A DNA stretch of 64,000 nucleotides from JACRCT01 sp049841135 (GTDB lineage: Bacteria > Myxococcota > Myxococcia > Myxococcales > UBA5297). The position numbers and the translations under genes are program-made. The notes under the pieces were generated by a model. That model was not told the DNA's origin. It did not search any database and saw only the letters and a list, made by a program, of their open reading frames with translations. Positions within the stretch are counted from its first letter, which is position 1; each line of letters starts with the position of its first letter. Shown piece by piece: positions 24,521-34,684 of this stretch. Location of the stretch: the NCBI GenBank assembly GCA_049841135.1, contig JASGHK010000005.1, forward strand, positions 1,736,001-1,800,000, in the 5' to 3' direction.

Positions 24521-26831
24521 CTACGCGGAGGTCGCCTTGGCCTGCCGGCGCAGGAGCAGCGCCCAGACCACGAGCGCCGCCGCGGCGACGAGGAGGAGCG
24601 CGAGACCCGTGGCGAGGCCAGGGGTCCGGTACTGGAAGCTCAGCAGGTGCTCTCCCGCTGGAATCCAGACGCCCCGGGCCAGGAAGTTGGCCTGCACGAT
24701 CGGCGCCTCCTGGCCGTCGACGGTGACGGTCCAGCCGGGAGCGAAGAGGTCGTTGAGCACGACCAGCGCAGGCCCGGATTGGGCGGTCGCGCGCACGTCC
24801 ACGCGCTCGGGCTCGTCGCGCTCGATGGTGGCCGTTCCTTGGACGGGCCGGTAATCGGCCGGCAGCTCCGCTTCGATGACTGTGCGCGAGCTCGTCGGCG
24901 GCTCCGAGACCGCGAACCCCAGCGCCCCGTTCCGGTCGGCCTTGCCGACCAGGCTGGCGACGTAGGCGCGGGGCCGCGCGGGAATCCGCAACAGGCTCGC
25001 CGCGGCGACGTCGTCGCGCAGCTCGAGATCACCCGGGGGGACGTCCCGGGCGCCGTCGGGCGCGGCGACGTGCCCAAAGCTCCAGAAGCCCAGGTTCCGG
25101 TGGTCCGCGCCGCCCTTGGCCGAGAAGACCACCACGCGCTTCGGCTGGGGACCGGCGTACGGCTCGTATGAGCCGACCCGGTACAGCGCGTTCCAGCTGA
25201 CCTGCAGGGTGAGCGCGCCCAGGCGATGCTCCGCCTCGCCCGGCGTCAGGTCCGGCCAGCGGGAGCCCGCGTCGACCTCCAGCGACAGCACGCGCTGCAG
25301 CCCGCTCGCCTTGGACCGCGCAGCCAGGTACTCCCCCATCGCCGAGGGCGGGGCGACCACGTCCGAAGAGACCACGCCCCACGCGCCGAGGCCGGCGACT
25401 GCGAGGTCGGCGACGACGATGCTGGCGAGGAGCACGCCGAGGCGCCGGCTGGTCTGCCCAGGCCGGGCTCGGAGCAGCGCCAGGCCCAGGACGCCAATGA
25501 ACGCTCCAGCGTGCAAAGCGCCGTCCGACAAGTTGCCGAGCAGCATCCGGGTCGGATCGCTGGTGCCCCCTGAGCCCGCCAGCAGGAGGCCGGCGGCTAC
25601 GAGCGCCAAGCCGCCACCGGCGATGGAGAGGCTCGTCCTGCGCGACAACCCTTCGCGCAGCGTCTGCTCGATCCCGATCGCCGCCGCCACCGCGACCAGC
25701 AGGCCGGGCCAGGCGGTCATCTTCTCCCAGAAGCGCAGGCCCTGAAGGAGCGGCAGATGCTGCGCGATGGTCAAGAAGCCCGCCCGAGCTTCCCAGCGCC
25801 GACCAGACGAACAGGAGCGAAGCGACCAGGAGCCACCGCGCGGCCTTGCTCCTGCGCGCGCCCATCACCGCCAGCGTGAGGGCGGTGGCGCCCACGTAGA
25901 TTGAGCGGACCCAGGGGATGCCGGCCTTGTCGTCGCCCCCGCCGAACGCCATGAAGACCGGCGAGGGGCTGGCGTGGGGCGGCGCCGCCATCACGTGGGG
26001 CACGCCCAGCTCGACGAGCCGGACCCACGACAAGCTCCAGCGCTCGGCCTCGGGGCCGACCGCGCCGGAGCGGACCGAGTGCGGCAGCCAGGCGAGCAGC
26101 GGCGCCATCGCCGGCGCACCCGCCGCGGCGACCGTCAGGAGCGCCAGCCCCGCGCGCGCCGCCCGCTGCGAACCCTTCACCTCCGGCGGCGCCATGAGCA
26201 GAGCCTGGAAGGGCAGCGCGACGGCCGCGAAGCCGAAGGCCTGGGGGTCGCCGCCGGTCGCGCCGAAGTAGGCGGCCACGCCGAGCGAGGCCAGCGGCCC
26301 GGGCCCGCCCCGCTCGAAGAAGCGGTGTGCGCAGGCGAAGATCCACGGCAGCGCCGAGAGCGTCGTCAGGTACTGCACGTTCTCGTTGGCGCTCAGCAGG
26401 TGGCCGCTGAGGGCGAAGCCCAGGCCGCCCACCAGCGCCGCCGCCTGGTCGCAGCCCAGGCGCCGCGCCCACAGCCAGGCCCCCAGCGCGGCGAAGAAGT
26501 AGGAGAGCAGCACCCAGGCCTTGAAGGCCCAGGCGAAGGGCAGCACCGCGAGCAGCAGGTTGAACGGGTGGAGGACGGCGTGGACCGCGGTCCCGAGCAT
26601 CGGCGCGCCGAGCACGTCGTAGGGGTTCCACTGCGGCAGGTGCCCGTGCTGGAGCTCGGAGGCGATCCACGCCTTGGTGGGCGCGTGCATCCGGCCGTTG
26701 TCCCGGAGCAGGAATTGGCGGTCGGGCGAGAGCGCCGGCAGGAAGAAGACCGCCAACACCAAGGCGATGACCGCAGCGGCCTTGGCTGCCGGTCTCGCCA
26801 GGGGCGCGGTCGTTGGGGCAGGGCTCGGCAC
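24521..26831 (-). CDS. YfhO-like polytopic membrane protein, frameshifted
   Basis: Two frames join near 25775 to give about 770 residues. The N-terminal half has about eight helices and the loops DNGRMHAPTKAWIASELQ and HLPQWNPYDVLGAPMLG characteristic of YfhO/GT-C-like membrane proteins (the Asp and the NPY region are conserved). The second half has more helices (MTAWPGLLVAVAAAIGIEQ, GAFIGVLGLALLRA), then a periplasmic beta-domain ending LLSFQYRTPGLATGL with a last helix. YfhO proteins are implicated in glycosylating teichoic acids and lipids; here the acceptor is unknown. GTG 26831 is the best start; the Cys-containing lipoprotein gene lies 17 bp upstream on the same strand. Confidence 0.8.
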
Positions 26832-26848
26832 CGAGAGCGCTCGCTCAG

Positions 26849-27817
26849 TCAGTTGGTGAGGTTGAAGTACTGGTCGCGCTGGAAGCGCACCTCGACGCAG
26901 CCGGTGGCGGTCTCCACGGCGGCGAAGCGAACGTGCTGGACGGATTGGAACTCCAGGCCGGTGATCACCGCGAGCGGCTCGAGCATCGCGCGGTCGATGT
27001 GCAGCTTGCCGGCGGTCGCGGCGACGACGCACTCCGTGAAGGTCGACGTGGCCGCGTGGTGGTTGATGCGCGTGAGCGAGTAGACCTGAGCTGGCGAGGC
27101 AGGCGCAGTCCAGGAGAGGTCGATGGCTTCCGGTTGATCCCAGCTCCCGGTGAGCGTGCCTTGCGGGTTCGTCAGCGACGCCGGAGCACTCATCTCGGGC
27201 ACCTCGATCCGCAGCCCGTCCGCGACGATGGTGAGGGCGAGCGCGGGGTCGGCGACGGTGATGGACCCGCCGAAGGAATCGCCGGGCTTGGAGTCGAACT
27301 GCTGCGTGCCGCTCGTCCCGCGCACGGTCACCGAGAGGCTCGTGGCTGGGACCGGAGCGGCGACACAGGTCCCGGTGTGGCTGCAGACCCGAGCGCCGTC
27401 GCACTCCGGCTTGCCGTCGCAGGTGCCGCTCCAGGCGAGATGGAACTTGCAGGACGAGTCGGTGAGCTCGGGCATGCCGACCCAGGGGTCCGGCACGTCC
27501 TGGAAGAAGGCGCTGAGGTAGCGGTTGGCCGAGCCGTCGTCGCTCACGGTGAGCACCGCGCGCCGCTGGTAGTACTCGCAGCGGGAGCCGACCACCGCCG
27601 TCAGGGGCTGGTCAGCGCCAGCATCGACGGCCGGCTGGGAGGCGTCTGCACCGGGCACCGATGCATCGGCTGCGAGGGCGATGCCGGAGTCGGGCACCGA
27701 CGCATCGACCGCTGGCTGTGAGGCGTCTGCACCGGGCACCGACGCATCGACCGAGAGGGCGGGAGACGAGCAGGCGGTGAGGAAGGAGAGGAGCAGCAGC
27801 CGCGCTGGCGAGGACAT
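26849..27817 (-). CDS. Secreted lipoprotein with Asp/Ala-rich linker
   Basis: 322 residues from ATG 27817. Signal peptide MSSPARLLLLSFLTACSS with lipobox Cys15, then repeats of VDASVPGADASQPA (two near-identical 45-bp DNA units), typical myxobacterial lipoprotein linkers. The globular part has Cys pairs (DSSCKFHLAWSGTCDGKPEC) and a beta-sandwich-like half (TLTGSWDQPEAIDLSWT; GCVEVRFQRDQYFNLTN). No catalytic motif is visible. Possibly cotranscribed with the YfhO-like gene 17 bp downstream. Confidence 0.75.
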   Translation of the reverse strand: MSSPARLLLLSFLTACSSPALSVDASVPGADASQPAVDASVPDSGIALAADASVPGADASQPAVDAGADQPLTAVVGSRCEYYQRRAVLTVSDDGSANRYLSAFFQDVPDPWVGMPELTDSSCKFHLAWSGTCDGKPECDGARVCSHTGTCVAAPVPATSLSVTVRGTSGTQQFDSKPGDSFGGSITVADPALALTIVADGLRIEVPEMSAPASLTNPQGTLTGSWDQPEAIDLSWTAPASPAQVYSLTRINHHAATSTFTECVVAATAGKLHIDRAMLEPLAVITGLEFQSVQHVRFAAVETATGCVEVRFQRDQYFNLTN

Positions 27818-27857
27818 CGTGCCTCCAGGTGAAGTGGGTGCGCCCGGTCTCAGCAAC

Positions 27858-28838
27858 TCATCCCTCGTGCTCGCCGCGCAGCACCGTCACCGCGCCGCCG
27901 CTGATCTGGAGCACCTGCACCGGCTTCTTCGGATAGTTCGAAAACATCCCGATGTCGATGCGCCAGACCTGTCCGTCGCACGCCGAGCTGATCCCCTCGT
28001 CCTGGATGGTGTGCCCGACGACCATCCGCTTCGCGCCCACACTGGAGAGCGCCACGCGCAGGTCGCGGCAGGTCTCCTCGGGGAGCTGCGGCTGGCCGTA
28101 GAGCCGGTTCCACAGCGGCGAGGGCTTCTCCATCACGATGCCGGGCTGCTCGGCGTGCCCGGCGATCCACTCGCGGATCCCCGCGTTGGCGCGGTCGATG
28201 CCGTAGGCGACGTGCTGCGGGACGATGCCCGCGTGCGAGAACACGGTGTCGCCGACGATGGCGATGGTGTCGCGCTTGGCGAGCTTGAGCGCGTAAGCGC
28301 CGCCGGGCAGGAAGGCCTCGGCCCGCGCCCGCTCGTGCTCGCCGAAGCGGGCCGCACCGGGCGCCTTCGGGCTGACGCCCTCGAACGACTTGAAGCCGCC
28401 CTCGGTCGCGCTGCGGAAGTCGCCGGCCACGGTCATCGTCTCGTGGTTGCCGAGCAGCGCGTGCACCGCGCCTCCGCTGGCCTTGGACTCTTCGGCGAGC
28501 CGGTCGAACAGGTCGAGGATCTCGCGCTCGCCGTCGCCGCGGTCGACCTCGTCGCCGGTCTGCACGACGACGAGCTTTCCGCCGATCCACTGGTCGGACC
28601 CATCGATGGCACCGGCGAGGCGCAGCGCGGCGCGCGTCGCCGCGAGGCTGCCATGGAGGTCGCCGATGGCCACCACCCGCTCGGCGCCCGGATAGCGGGC
28701 GGCGGTGACGGTGACCGCTGCGGCCGTGGCCGCCTGGTTCGTGGCCGGGCCAGAGGAAGGAGCGGCTGCCGGCGGGACGGGCTCCCGGCGGCACGCCGAG
28801 AGCGCCATGAGGAGCGAAACCAGGAAAAAGCGGCGCAT
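27858..28838 (-). CDS. Lipoprotein metallophosphatase of the PPP (Shewanella-like) family
   Basis: 326 residues with signal peptide MRRFFLVSLLMALSAC. It has the complete PPP/calcineurin metal set: AIGDLHGSL, QTGDEVDRGDGE, LLGNHETMTV, FSHAGIVP and VVGHTIQDEG. This matches Shewanella-like protein phosphatases (Shelphs), which act on phosphotyrosine or other phosphoesters, located here in the periplasm or at the outer membrane. About 40 bp separate its stop from the lipoprotein gene at 27817. ATG 28838. Confidence 0.85.
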   Translation of the reverse strand: MRRFFLVSLLMALSACRREPVPPAAAPSSGPATNQAATAAAVTVTAARYPGAERVVAIGDLHGSLAATRAALRLAGAIDGSDQWIGGKLVVVQTGDEVDRGDGEREILDLFDRLAEESKASGGAVHALLGNHETMTVAGDFRSATEGGFKSFEGVSPKAPGAARFGEHERARAEAFLPGGAYALKLAKRDTIAIVGDTVFSHAGIVPQHVAYGIDRANAGIREWIAGHAEQPGIVMEKPSPLWNRLYGQPQLPEETCRDLRVALSSVGAKRMVVGHTIQDEGISSACDGQVWRIDIGMFSNYPKKPVQVLQISGGAVTVLRGEHEG

Positions 28839-29013
28839 GGGGACTTCTTCTACCGGATTCCCCAGGCCCCGTCCGGGGTTGCCCGCGCTTTGTGATGCGT
28901 GTCACGGGCTGGCCCGCAACGATCATATGGGTTCGCGGCGGCAGGCCCTCAGACCACGTAGCGCTTGGCCCGCCGCACACCTTCGTCCACATTGAGCGCA
29001 GGAGGTTCACCTG

Positions 29014-30003
29014 ATGCGTTACCGCAAGCTCGGCTCGTCCAACCTTCAGGGATTGGTCGTGGCCTTTGGTGCCTGGGCCATCGGCGGCGGCCCGTGGTGG
29101 GGCCCGACCGACGACGACGAATCCATCCGCGCCATCCACGCCGCGCTCGACGCCGGCGTCACCCTCATCGACACCGCGCCGGTCTACGGCTTCGGCCACA
29201 GCGAGGAGATTGTCGGCAAGGCCATCCGCGACCGGCGCGAAAAAGTGATCCTCGCCACCAAGTGCGGCCTGTGGTGGCAGGACGAGACGGGCACGCCCTT
29301 CTTCGATCAGGCCGGGCAGACGGTGCGCCGCTCGCTCGCGCCAAACACGATTCGCCTCGAGGTCGAGCAGAGCCTCAAGCGCCTGGGCACCGACCACCTC
29401 GACGTGCTGCAGACGCACTGGCAAGCGGTGCCGCCCGCCGCCACGCCCATCGCCGAGACCATGGCGTGCCTGATGGACCTGAAGAAGCAGGGCAAGGTCC
29501 GCGCGATCGGCGTCTCCAACGCGACGCCGGCGCAGATGGACGAGTACCGCGCGGCCGGGACGCTCGACGTCTGCCAGCCGCGCTACTCGATGCTCGACCG
29601 GAAGATCGAGCAGGACGTGCTGCCCTACTGCCACCAGAAGAACGTGGCGACGCTGGTCTACTCGCCGCTGGAGCAGGGGCTGCTCACCGGCGCCATCGGG
29701 ATGGGACGCACCTTCAGCGAGGACGAGTACCGCAACGTCATTCCCTGGTTCCGGCCCGACCTGCGCCAGAAGGTCCTCGACCTGCTCGCGGGCTGGAAGC
29801 CGCTCACCGAGAAGTACCAGTGCACCCTGGGCCAGCTCGTCATCGCCTGGACCGTCGCGCAGCAGGGTGTGACCGTCGCGCTGTGCGGTGCGCGCAAGGC
29901 GGCCAACGCGCTGGAGAACGCCAAGGCCGGCGACCTGGAGCTCGAGCCGGCGGACAGGACGCGCATGCGGCGCGACGTGGAGAGGCTCGGCGCGCCGGGT
30001 TGA
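29014..30003 (+). CDS. Aldo/keto reductase
   Basis: 329 residues with AGGAGG eight bases before ATG 29014. NADPH-dependent (beta/alpha)8 barrel; the catalytic tetrad is visible as Asp53 and Tyr58 (DTAPVYG), Lys83 (ATKCG) and His135 (QTHW). C-terminal GARKAANALENAKA fits the NADPH-phosphate loop of the YhdN/Tas-like group. It would reduce an aldehyde or ketone in the cytoplasm; substrate unknown. It stands alone, divergent from the phosphatase at 28838. Confidence 0.9.
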   Translation: MRYRKLGSSNLQGLVVAFGAWAIGGGPWWGPTDDDESIRAIHAALDAGVTLIDTAPVYGFGHSEEIVGKAIRDRREKVILATKCGLWWQDETGTPFFDQAGQTVRRSLAPNTIRLEVEQSLKRLGTDHLDVLQTHWQAVPPAATPIAETMACLMDLKKQGKVRAIGVSNATPAQMDEYRAAGTLDVCQPRYSMLDRKIEQDVLPYCHQKNVATLVYSPLEQGLLTGAIGMGRTFSEDEYRNVIPWFRPDLRQKVLDLLAGWKPLTEKYQCTLGQLVIAWTVAQQGVTVALCGARKAANALENAKAGDLELEPADRTRMRRDVERLGAPG

Positions 30004-30102
30004 CACGATCCAGGAGAGCGACAAGTCCCAGGTCCCGCCGCCGAGCGTTCACCCGCGAATGGCCTTAGCGGCTACACTGGCCGCCCTTTGCTGGGAGGGC
30101 GG

Positions 30103-30984
30103 ATGGACAGCTCCACGTCGGGCCTGCAATTCGACACTGCCGAACCTGCAGCTTCTGGGACGGGCCCGGATTCGGGTGCGGTGTGCACGGCCTGCTCCAC
30201 CAAGATCGTCGACACCTACTTCGAGTCGAACGGCAAGGTCGTCTGCCCGAGCTGCAAGGCGCAGATCGAGCAGTCCTTCCAGGGCGGCTCACGCGCCGGC
30301 CGTGCTTTCAAGGCGGCCCTGTTTGGCACCGGCGTCGCAGCCCTGGGCTCCCTGGTCTGGTACGGCATCCGGGTCGCGACCGAAGCTTCCTGGGGCATCG
30401 TGTCCATTCTCATCGGGGTCGGGGTGGGCATGGCCGTCCGCAAGGGCAGCGGCGGGCGCGGCGGCTGGTTCTACCAGGCCATGGCGATGTACCTGACCTA
30501 CAGCGCGGTCGTCGTGACCTACGTCCCGGACGTCCTCAAGGGTCTCAAGGAGGTCCACGAGGAGCGGGAGAAGACCGCTGCGGCAGCGCCCGCGGTCCCT
30601 GGCCCCGAGACTCCGAAAGCCGACCCGGCCGACCCTGCGGCAGGGCCCGCGCCCACGCCTGTCGCGGCGGAGGCCCCGGCTCCGAGCGGCGATGCAGCAG
30701 AAGCGAATGCGAAGGTCGGAGACGGTGAGGAGCTGAGCACCGGAATGCTCCTGGCCGGCGGTCTCCTCTTCATGCTCTTCGTCCTCGCCGTCGCCTACGC
30801 CGCCCCGTTCCTGGCTGGCTTCGAGAACATCCTGGGGCTTTGCATCATCGCCTTCGGTCTCTACGAGGCCTGGAAGCTGAACAAGAAGGCGCAACTCGTG
30901 TTCAACGGGCCGCTCCGGGTCGCGGCCGCTGCGCCTCCGACCACGCCTCCCGCTCCCGAGCCCGGAAGCCCCACGAATGGCTGA
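30103..30984 (+). CDS. Zinc-ribbon membrane protein
   Basis: 293 residues from ATG 30103, preceded by GGGAGGG. Zinc ribbon CTACSTKI...VCPSCKAQI (residues 27-52), helix pair AFKAALFGTGVAALGSLVWY and WGIVSILIGVGVGMAV, a further helix (YQAMAMYLTYSAVVVTY), a Pro/Ala-rich cytoplasmic or periplasmic linker and two C-terminal helices (GMLLAGGLLFMLFVLAV; ILGLCIIAFGLYEAW). It overlaps the following M50 protease by eight bases, so the two probably act together, perhaps as substrate or adaptor and protease. Confidence 0.8.
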   Translation: MDSSTSGLQFDTAEPAASGTGPDSGAVCTACSTKIVDTYFESNGKVVCPSCKAQIEQSFQGGSRAGRAFKAALFGTGVAALGSLVWYGIRVATEASWGIVSILIGVGVGMAVRKGSGGRGGWFYQAMAMYLTYSAVVVTYVPDVLKGLKEVHEEREKTAAAAPAVPGPETPKADPADPAAGPAPTPVAAEAPAPSGDAAEANAKVGDGEELSTGMLLAGGLLFMLFVLAVAYAAPFLAGFENILGLCIIAFGLYEAWKLNKKAQLVFNGPLRVAAAAPPTTPPAPEPGSPTNG

Positions 30985-32044
30985 CTCCGCGCAACCGCAG
31001 GCCCAGGTGCTCCGGTGTGAGGGCTGCGGGACGCAGGTGACGCCCGCGATGCTGGCGTGCCCCGTCTGCCAGCGCCTCGTCCATTCGCAGCAGCTCAAGG
31101 AGCTTGCGGCCAGGGCGGAGGCCGCGCAGGTGGCAGGCCGGCTGAGCGAAGCGCTCGAACATTGGCGTACGGTCCAGACGCTCTTGCCGCCGCAGACGAA
31201 GCAGCACGCGCAGATCACCGAGCGCATCACGGCGCTCTCCGCGGAGGTGGAGAAGCTGCCGGCGTCTGCGAAGGCGAAGGACGCCTCGGGCAAGCCGAAG
31301 AACCCGCTGATCCGTGGCGCGGCGGGCGTCGGCGCGATCGGCCTGCTGGCCTGGAAGTTCAAGTTCGTCGTCGTCTTCCTGCTCACCAAGGGCAAGCTGC
31401 TGCTCCTGGGGCTGACCAAGGCCAGCACCTTCTTCTCGATGCTGCTGGCGCTGGGCGTCTACTGGTCGCTGTGGGGCTGGCGCTTCGCGCTGGGTTTCGT
31501 CATCGGGATGTACGTCCACGAGATGGGCCACGTGACCGCGCTGCGCAAGTACGGCATCGCGGCGACGGCGCCGATGTTCGTGCCCGGGCTCGGGGCGTTC
31601 GTGCGTCTCAAGCAGTATCCGGCGACGCCGGTGGAGGACGCCGAGGTCGGCCTCGCTGGGCCGATGTGGGGCGCCGTCGCGAGCCTGGCCTTCTTCATCG
31701 CGAGCAATTATTCGGGCCTGCCGATCCTGGCGGCGCTCGCCTACTTCACGGCATGGCTCAACCTCTTCAACCTGATGCCGGTCTGGCAGCTGGACGGCGG
31801 ACGCGGGTTCCGGGCGCTCTCGAAGACCGAGCGGTGGATCGTGGTCGCGGCGATGGGCGGCATGTGGGTCTGGACCGAGGAGAGCTTCCTGGTGGTGCTC
31901 GTCCTCTTGGGCATCGCGCGCACTGCGATGTCCGCAGCGCCCACGGAAGGCCACCGGCCGACGCTCTACAAGTTCGTCGGCCTGGTCGTGGTGCTCTCGC
32001 TGCTCATGCTGGCGAAGCCGGCGGGCGTGGCAGCGGGTCCGTGA
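30977..32044 (+). CDS. Site-2-protease-like M50 metallopeptidase with zinc ribbon
   Basis: 355 residues. Zinc ribbon at 14-31 (CEGCGTQ, CPVC), a helical TPR-like segment, then an intramembrane protease core: HEMGH at 181-185 and the third-ligand motif NLMPVWQLDGG (265-275, with Asp273), the signature of rhomboid-unrelated M50 proteases that cut transmembrane helices (for example in anti-sigma factor release). Total of about six membrane segments. Overlaps the upstream zinc-ribbon membrane protein, with which it shares the N-terminal ribbon design. Confidence 0.85.
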   Translation: MADSAQPQAQVLRCEGCGTQVTPAMLACPVCQRLVHSQQLKELAARAEAAQVAGRLSEALEHWRTVQTLLPPQTKQHAQITERITALSAEVEKLPASAKAKDASGKPKNPLIRGAAGVGAIGLLAWKFKFVVVFLLTKGKLLLLGLTKASTFFSMLLALGVYWSLWGWRFALGFVIGMYVHEMGHVTALRKYGIAATAPMFVPGLGAFVRLKQYPATPVEDAEVGLAGPMWGAVASLAFFIASNYSGLPILAALAYFTAWLNLFNLMPVWQLDGGRGFRALSKTERWIVVAAMGGMWVWTEESFLVVLVLLGIARTAMSAAPTEGHRPTLYKFVGLVVVLSLLMLAKPAGVAAGP

Positions 32045-32045
32045 G

Positions 32046-32063
32046 CCCCTCGACGAGCTCGAT
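32046..32063. repeat. Partial copy of the dispersed CCCCTCGACGAGCTCG repeat
   Basis: CCCCTCGACGAGCTCG then ATC, immediately after the M50 protease stop. The second half departs from the copies at 2614 and 3488. The 51 bp to the gluconokinase stop contain nothing else. Confidence 0.5.
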
Positions 32064-32095
32064 CTGAGCTCCATGGATCGGGCGTCGAGCGAGCT

Positions 32096-32626
32096 TCAGC
32101 CCAGCGCCTGCAAGGCTTGGTCGACCACGTCCGGCAGCGGTTTCGACGCGTCGAGCACTACGCCTGGTTCGTCGGGCTCGAGCGGCTCGAGGGTCGCCAG
32201 CTGCGAAGGCAACAGGCTGCGCGGCATGAAGTGGTCGGCGCGGGCGGCGAGCCGCGCATCGAGGAGCTCGGCGGTCGCGACGAGGTGGACGAAGAAGACG
32301 GGCATCGCGCGCCGCAGCCGGTCGCGGTAGCAGCGCCGCAGGGCCGAGCAGCTGAGCACCGCCGGGCGGCCCGCGCGCTGCTGGCGCTCGAGCAGGTCCG
32401 CCAACCTCTCCAGCCACGGCCAGCGGTCCTCGTCGGTGAGCGCAAGACCGGCCGCCATCTTGTCCAGGTTCTCGGGCGGGTGGTGGTCGTCGCCTTCGAT
32501 GAAGTCGCGGCCCAGGCGCCGGGCCAGCTCGGCGCCGACGGCCGACTTGCCGGCCCCGGCGACGCCCATGACGACGATCGGCCTCTCGAGCTGGCGGACG
32601 ACGACTCTCGAGACGAGCGGGCTCAC
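32096..32626 (-). CDS. gntK: Gluconokinase
   Basis: 176 residues. Phosphorylates D-gluconate to 6-phosphogluconate with ATP. Walker A motif MGVAGAGKSAVG, the family sequence FIEGDDHHPPENLDKMAAG (gluconate and Mg2+ region), RPAVLSCSALRRCYRDRLR, and HFMPRSLLPSQLATLEPL (typical HFMPxSLLxSQ-x-x-LE). The start is GTG 32626; the only ATG nearby lies inside the P-loop. Single gene convergent with the M50 protease. The 251-bp region to its right carries a C8 run at 32805 and its promoter. Confidence 0.9.
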   Translation of the reverse strand: MSPLVSRVVVRQLERPIVVMGVAGAGKSAVGAELARRLGRDFIEGDDHHPPENLDKMAAGLALTDEDRWPWLERLADLLERQQRAGRPAVLSCSALRRCYRDRLRRAMPVFFVHLVATAELLDARLAARADHFMPRSLLPSQLATLEPLEPDEPGVVLDASKPLPDVVDQALQALG

Positions 32627-32877
32627 GAGGGTGGAAAGGATACCCCGTTCGGAGGAGACGCTTTCACCGGCGCAATGCTGAGGTGAAAACACCCCGCCTT
32701 AGAGCCCTCCCGAGAGCGGCAAGTGCGCGATTCGACGTCCGGCGATCGGTGGCACATCGGTTGCTCAAGAGACCGGCCGAAGCGCAACGTCCGAGAGGCT
32801 GGTCCCCCCCCCGCCAACTCTATGGTTGTTGCGCTTCTCTTTTTTCCCTGAGCGCTCGCCGAGTGCGGGTGCACCCG

Positions 32878-34684
32878 TCAGCGCTGGCGGCGCCGAGCGA
32901 GTGCGCCCAGGGTGAGCAGCGCCAGGCCCAGCAAGCTGCTGCCCGGCGTTCCGCAGCCACAGCCGCCGACCACTCCGCTGCCTTCACCGGAGTCCTTCTT
33001 GGTGGTGCGGGCGTCGGCGCCGACAAGCGAAGCGTCTTCACCGTCCTGGTTCGCGGCGTCCTCGCCAAGGACGGGCACGTAGGCGTCGCGTCCCGCCAGC
33101 GATCCCGTGTCCACGCCGGGGATCGGCGCGTCGGCGTCGCGTCCCGCCTGCGCCGCGTCCGTACCTGGCTGCGGGCCCGAAGCGTCGAGCCTGGGCTGGG
33201 AGGCGTCCGGCCCGGCGATGGGCGTCGAAGCGTCGAGCCCCGGCGGCGTGGAGGCATCGCGTCCAGGCGTGCCCGCGTCGCGTCCCGGCGTGCCCGCGTC
33301 AACGCCGCCACAACTCGTCGGGGTCAGGTTCGCCGCGCGCGCGGTGATGACGGCCAGCTCGGCCCGGGTGGCGGTGCGGTCCGGGCAGAACATCCCGGGC
33401 GAGCAGCCGCTGACGATGCAGTGGTCGACCAGCGAGACGATGGCGCCGGCGGCGCTGTCGCTCACTGCGACGTCGGAGAAGGGGCTCGAGGCCGGCGCCG
33501 AGGTCGGCAGGCCCATCGCGCGCGCCGCGAAGATGGCCACCGTCCCGCGCGACGCGGGGTCGTCCGGGCAGAAGTTGCCGTTGCCACAGCCCTGCGTCAG
33601 GCCGTGCGAGTAGGCGCACTCGATCTCCTTGAACATCGAGTGCGTCGTCGGCACGTCGGCGAAGGTGGCGGTGGAAGGCTTCACGCAGTTCCAGCCCATG
33701 GCGCGGACCAGGAACGTCGCCGCCGCGGCGCGGGTGGAGCGGCAATCCGGGCAGAAGTACGGCGGGTTCGCGCTGCAGCCGTTCGTCACGCCCGTCGAGT
33801 GCAGCGCCTCGATGGACTCGAAGCCCCAGAAGGTGCCGGCCACGTCGTCGAAGAAGCCGGTGGCGCCGGCGACCGCCTCGGGGCTGCAGCAGCGCGAGGG
33901 CTCGTTGGCGGGCACGGCGCGGCGCATCACCCCGAGGTGGTTGGCCACCACGCGCTGCGAGCCGTCGCTGGGGGTGTTGACCACGCCCTCGGTCGCCAGC
34001 CACAGCGCGCTCGAGCCGCCGCCGTCGAAGTTCATGGCGTCCCAGGCGCCGAGCGAGAGCAGGATCTGCCCGAGCTTGTAGGTGGTGACGCCGACCGACC
34101 CCGACCTGCGGCCGTCCACGACCAGCAGGATGAGCGTCTTCTTGTCCTGCGACAGGCCCACCGCCGAGCGCGGGTGGAGCTCGTCGTAGTGGCTGTCGGT
34201 GCTCGACAGCGCCACGCCGTTGACCAGGCAGCTCGGGTCGCCGCCGACGATCTGCTTCATCCACGCCTCGGGCGTGGCGCCCAGGTTCTCGGCCTCCACG
34301 CGGAAGCTCGACCCGGCCGTCCTTGCCGGCGGCGAAGAGCGCCCAGGTGGTGCTGTCGGCGGTATTCGGCCAGACCTCGCCCTCGCCCATGGCCAGGCCG
34401 ACGGTGGAGTAGTTCGCGTAGTTGAAGAAGTCGCCGTTGATGGCGGCGCGCGCGCCGACGGACGTGCCCCAGGCGCTCGGCGTCTTCTGGCGCTCGGCGC
34501 TCTTGGTCGCGCGCAGGTCCAGCGACGGGTCGCACAGGTCGACGAACAGCGCGTCGTACTCCAGCGGGTCGCTGGTGGTGCGGTGCAGGTGGCGCAGCCC
34601 GGGCTCGGGCGTCGTCCAGGTGTCGGCGGCCCTCGCCGGGACGGCCAGCAGCAGGCCCAGCAGCAACCAAGGAAGGCTCTTCAT
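32878..34684 (-). CDS. Phosphodiester glycosidase (NAGPA) domain plus SLH-like repeats, frameshifted
   Basis: About 601 residues after correcting a one-base shift near 34305. ATG 34684, preceded by AAGGAG; signal peptide MKSLPWLLLGLLLAVPARA. Residues 25-270 form a NAGPA-type phosphodiester glycosidase domain (GARAAINGDFFNY, ALSSTDSHYDELHPRSAVG, ILLVVDGRRSGSVGVTTYK, NFDGGGSSALWL). Three SLH-like repeats follow (FADVPTTHSMFKEIE; YSHGLTQGCGNGNFCPDDP; ATRAELAVITARAA), then a Pro/Asp/Ala-rich linker and a MYXO-CTERM tail (GGCGCGTPGSS...LLTLGALARRRQR). It should cleave sugar phosphodiesters in cell-surface glycans while anchored to the surface. The Cys-rich SLH variants (GCGNGNFCPD) are atypical. 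Confidence 0.85.
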
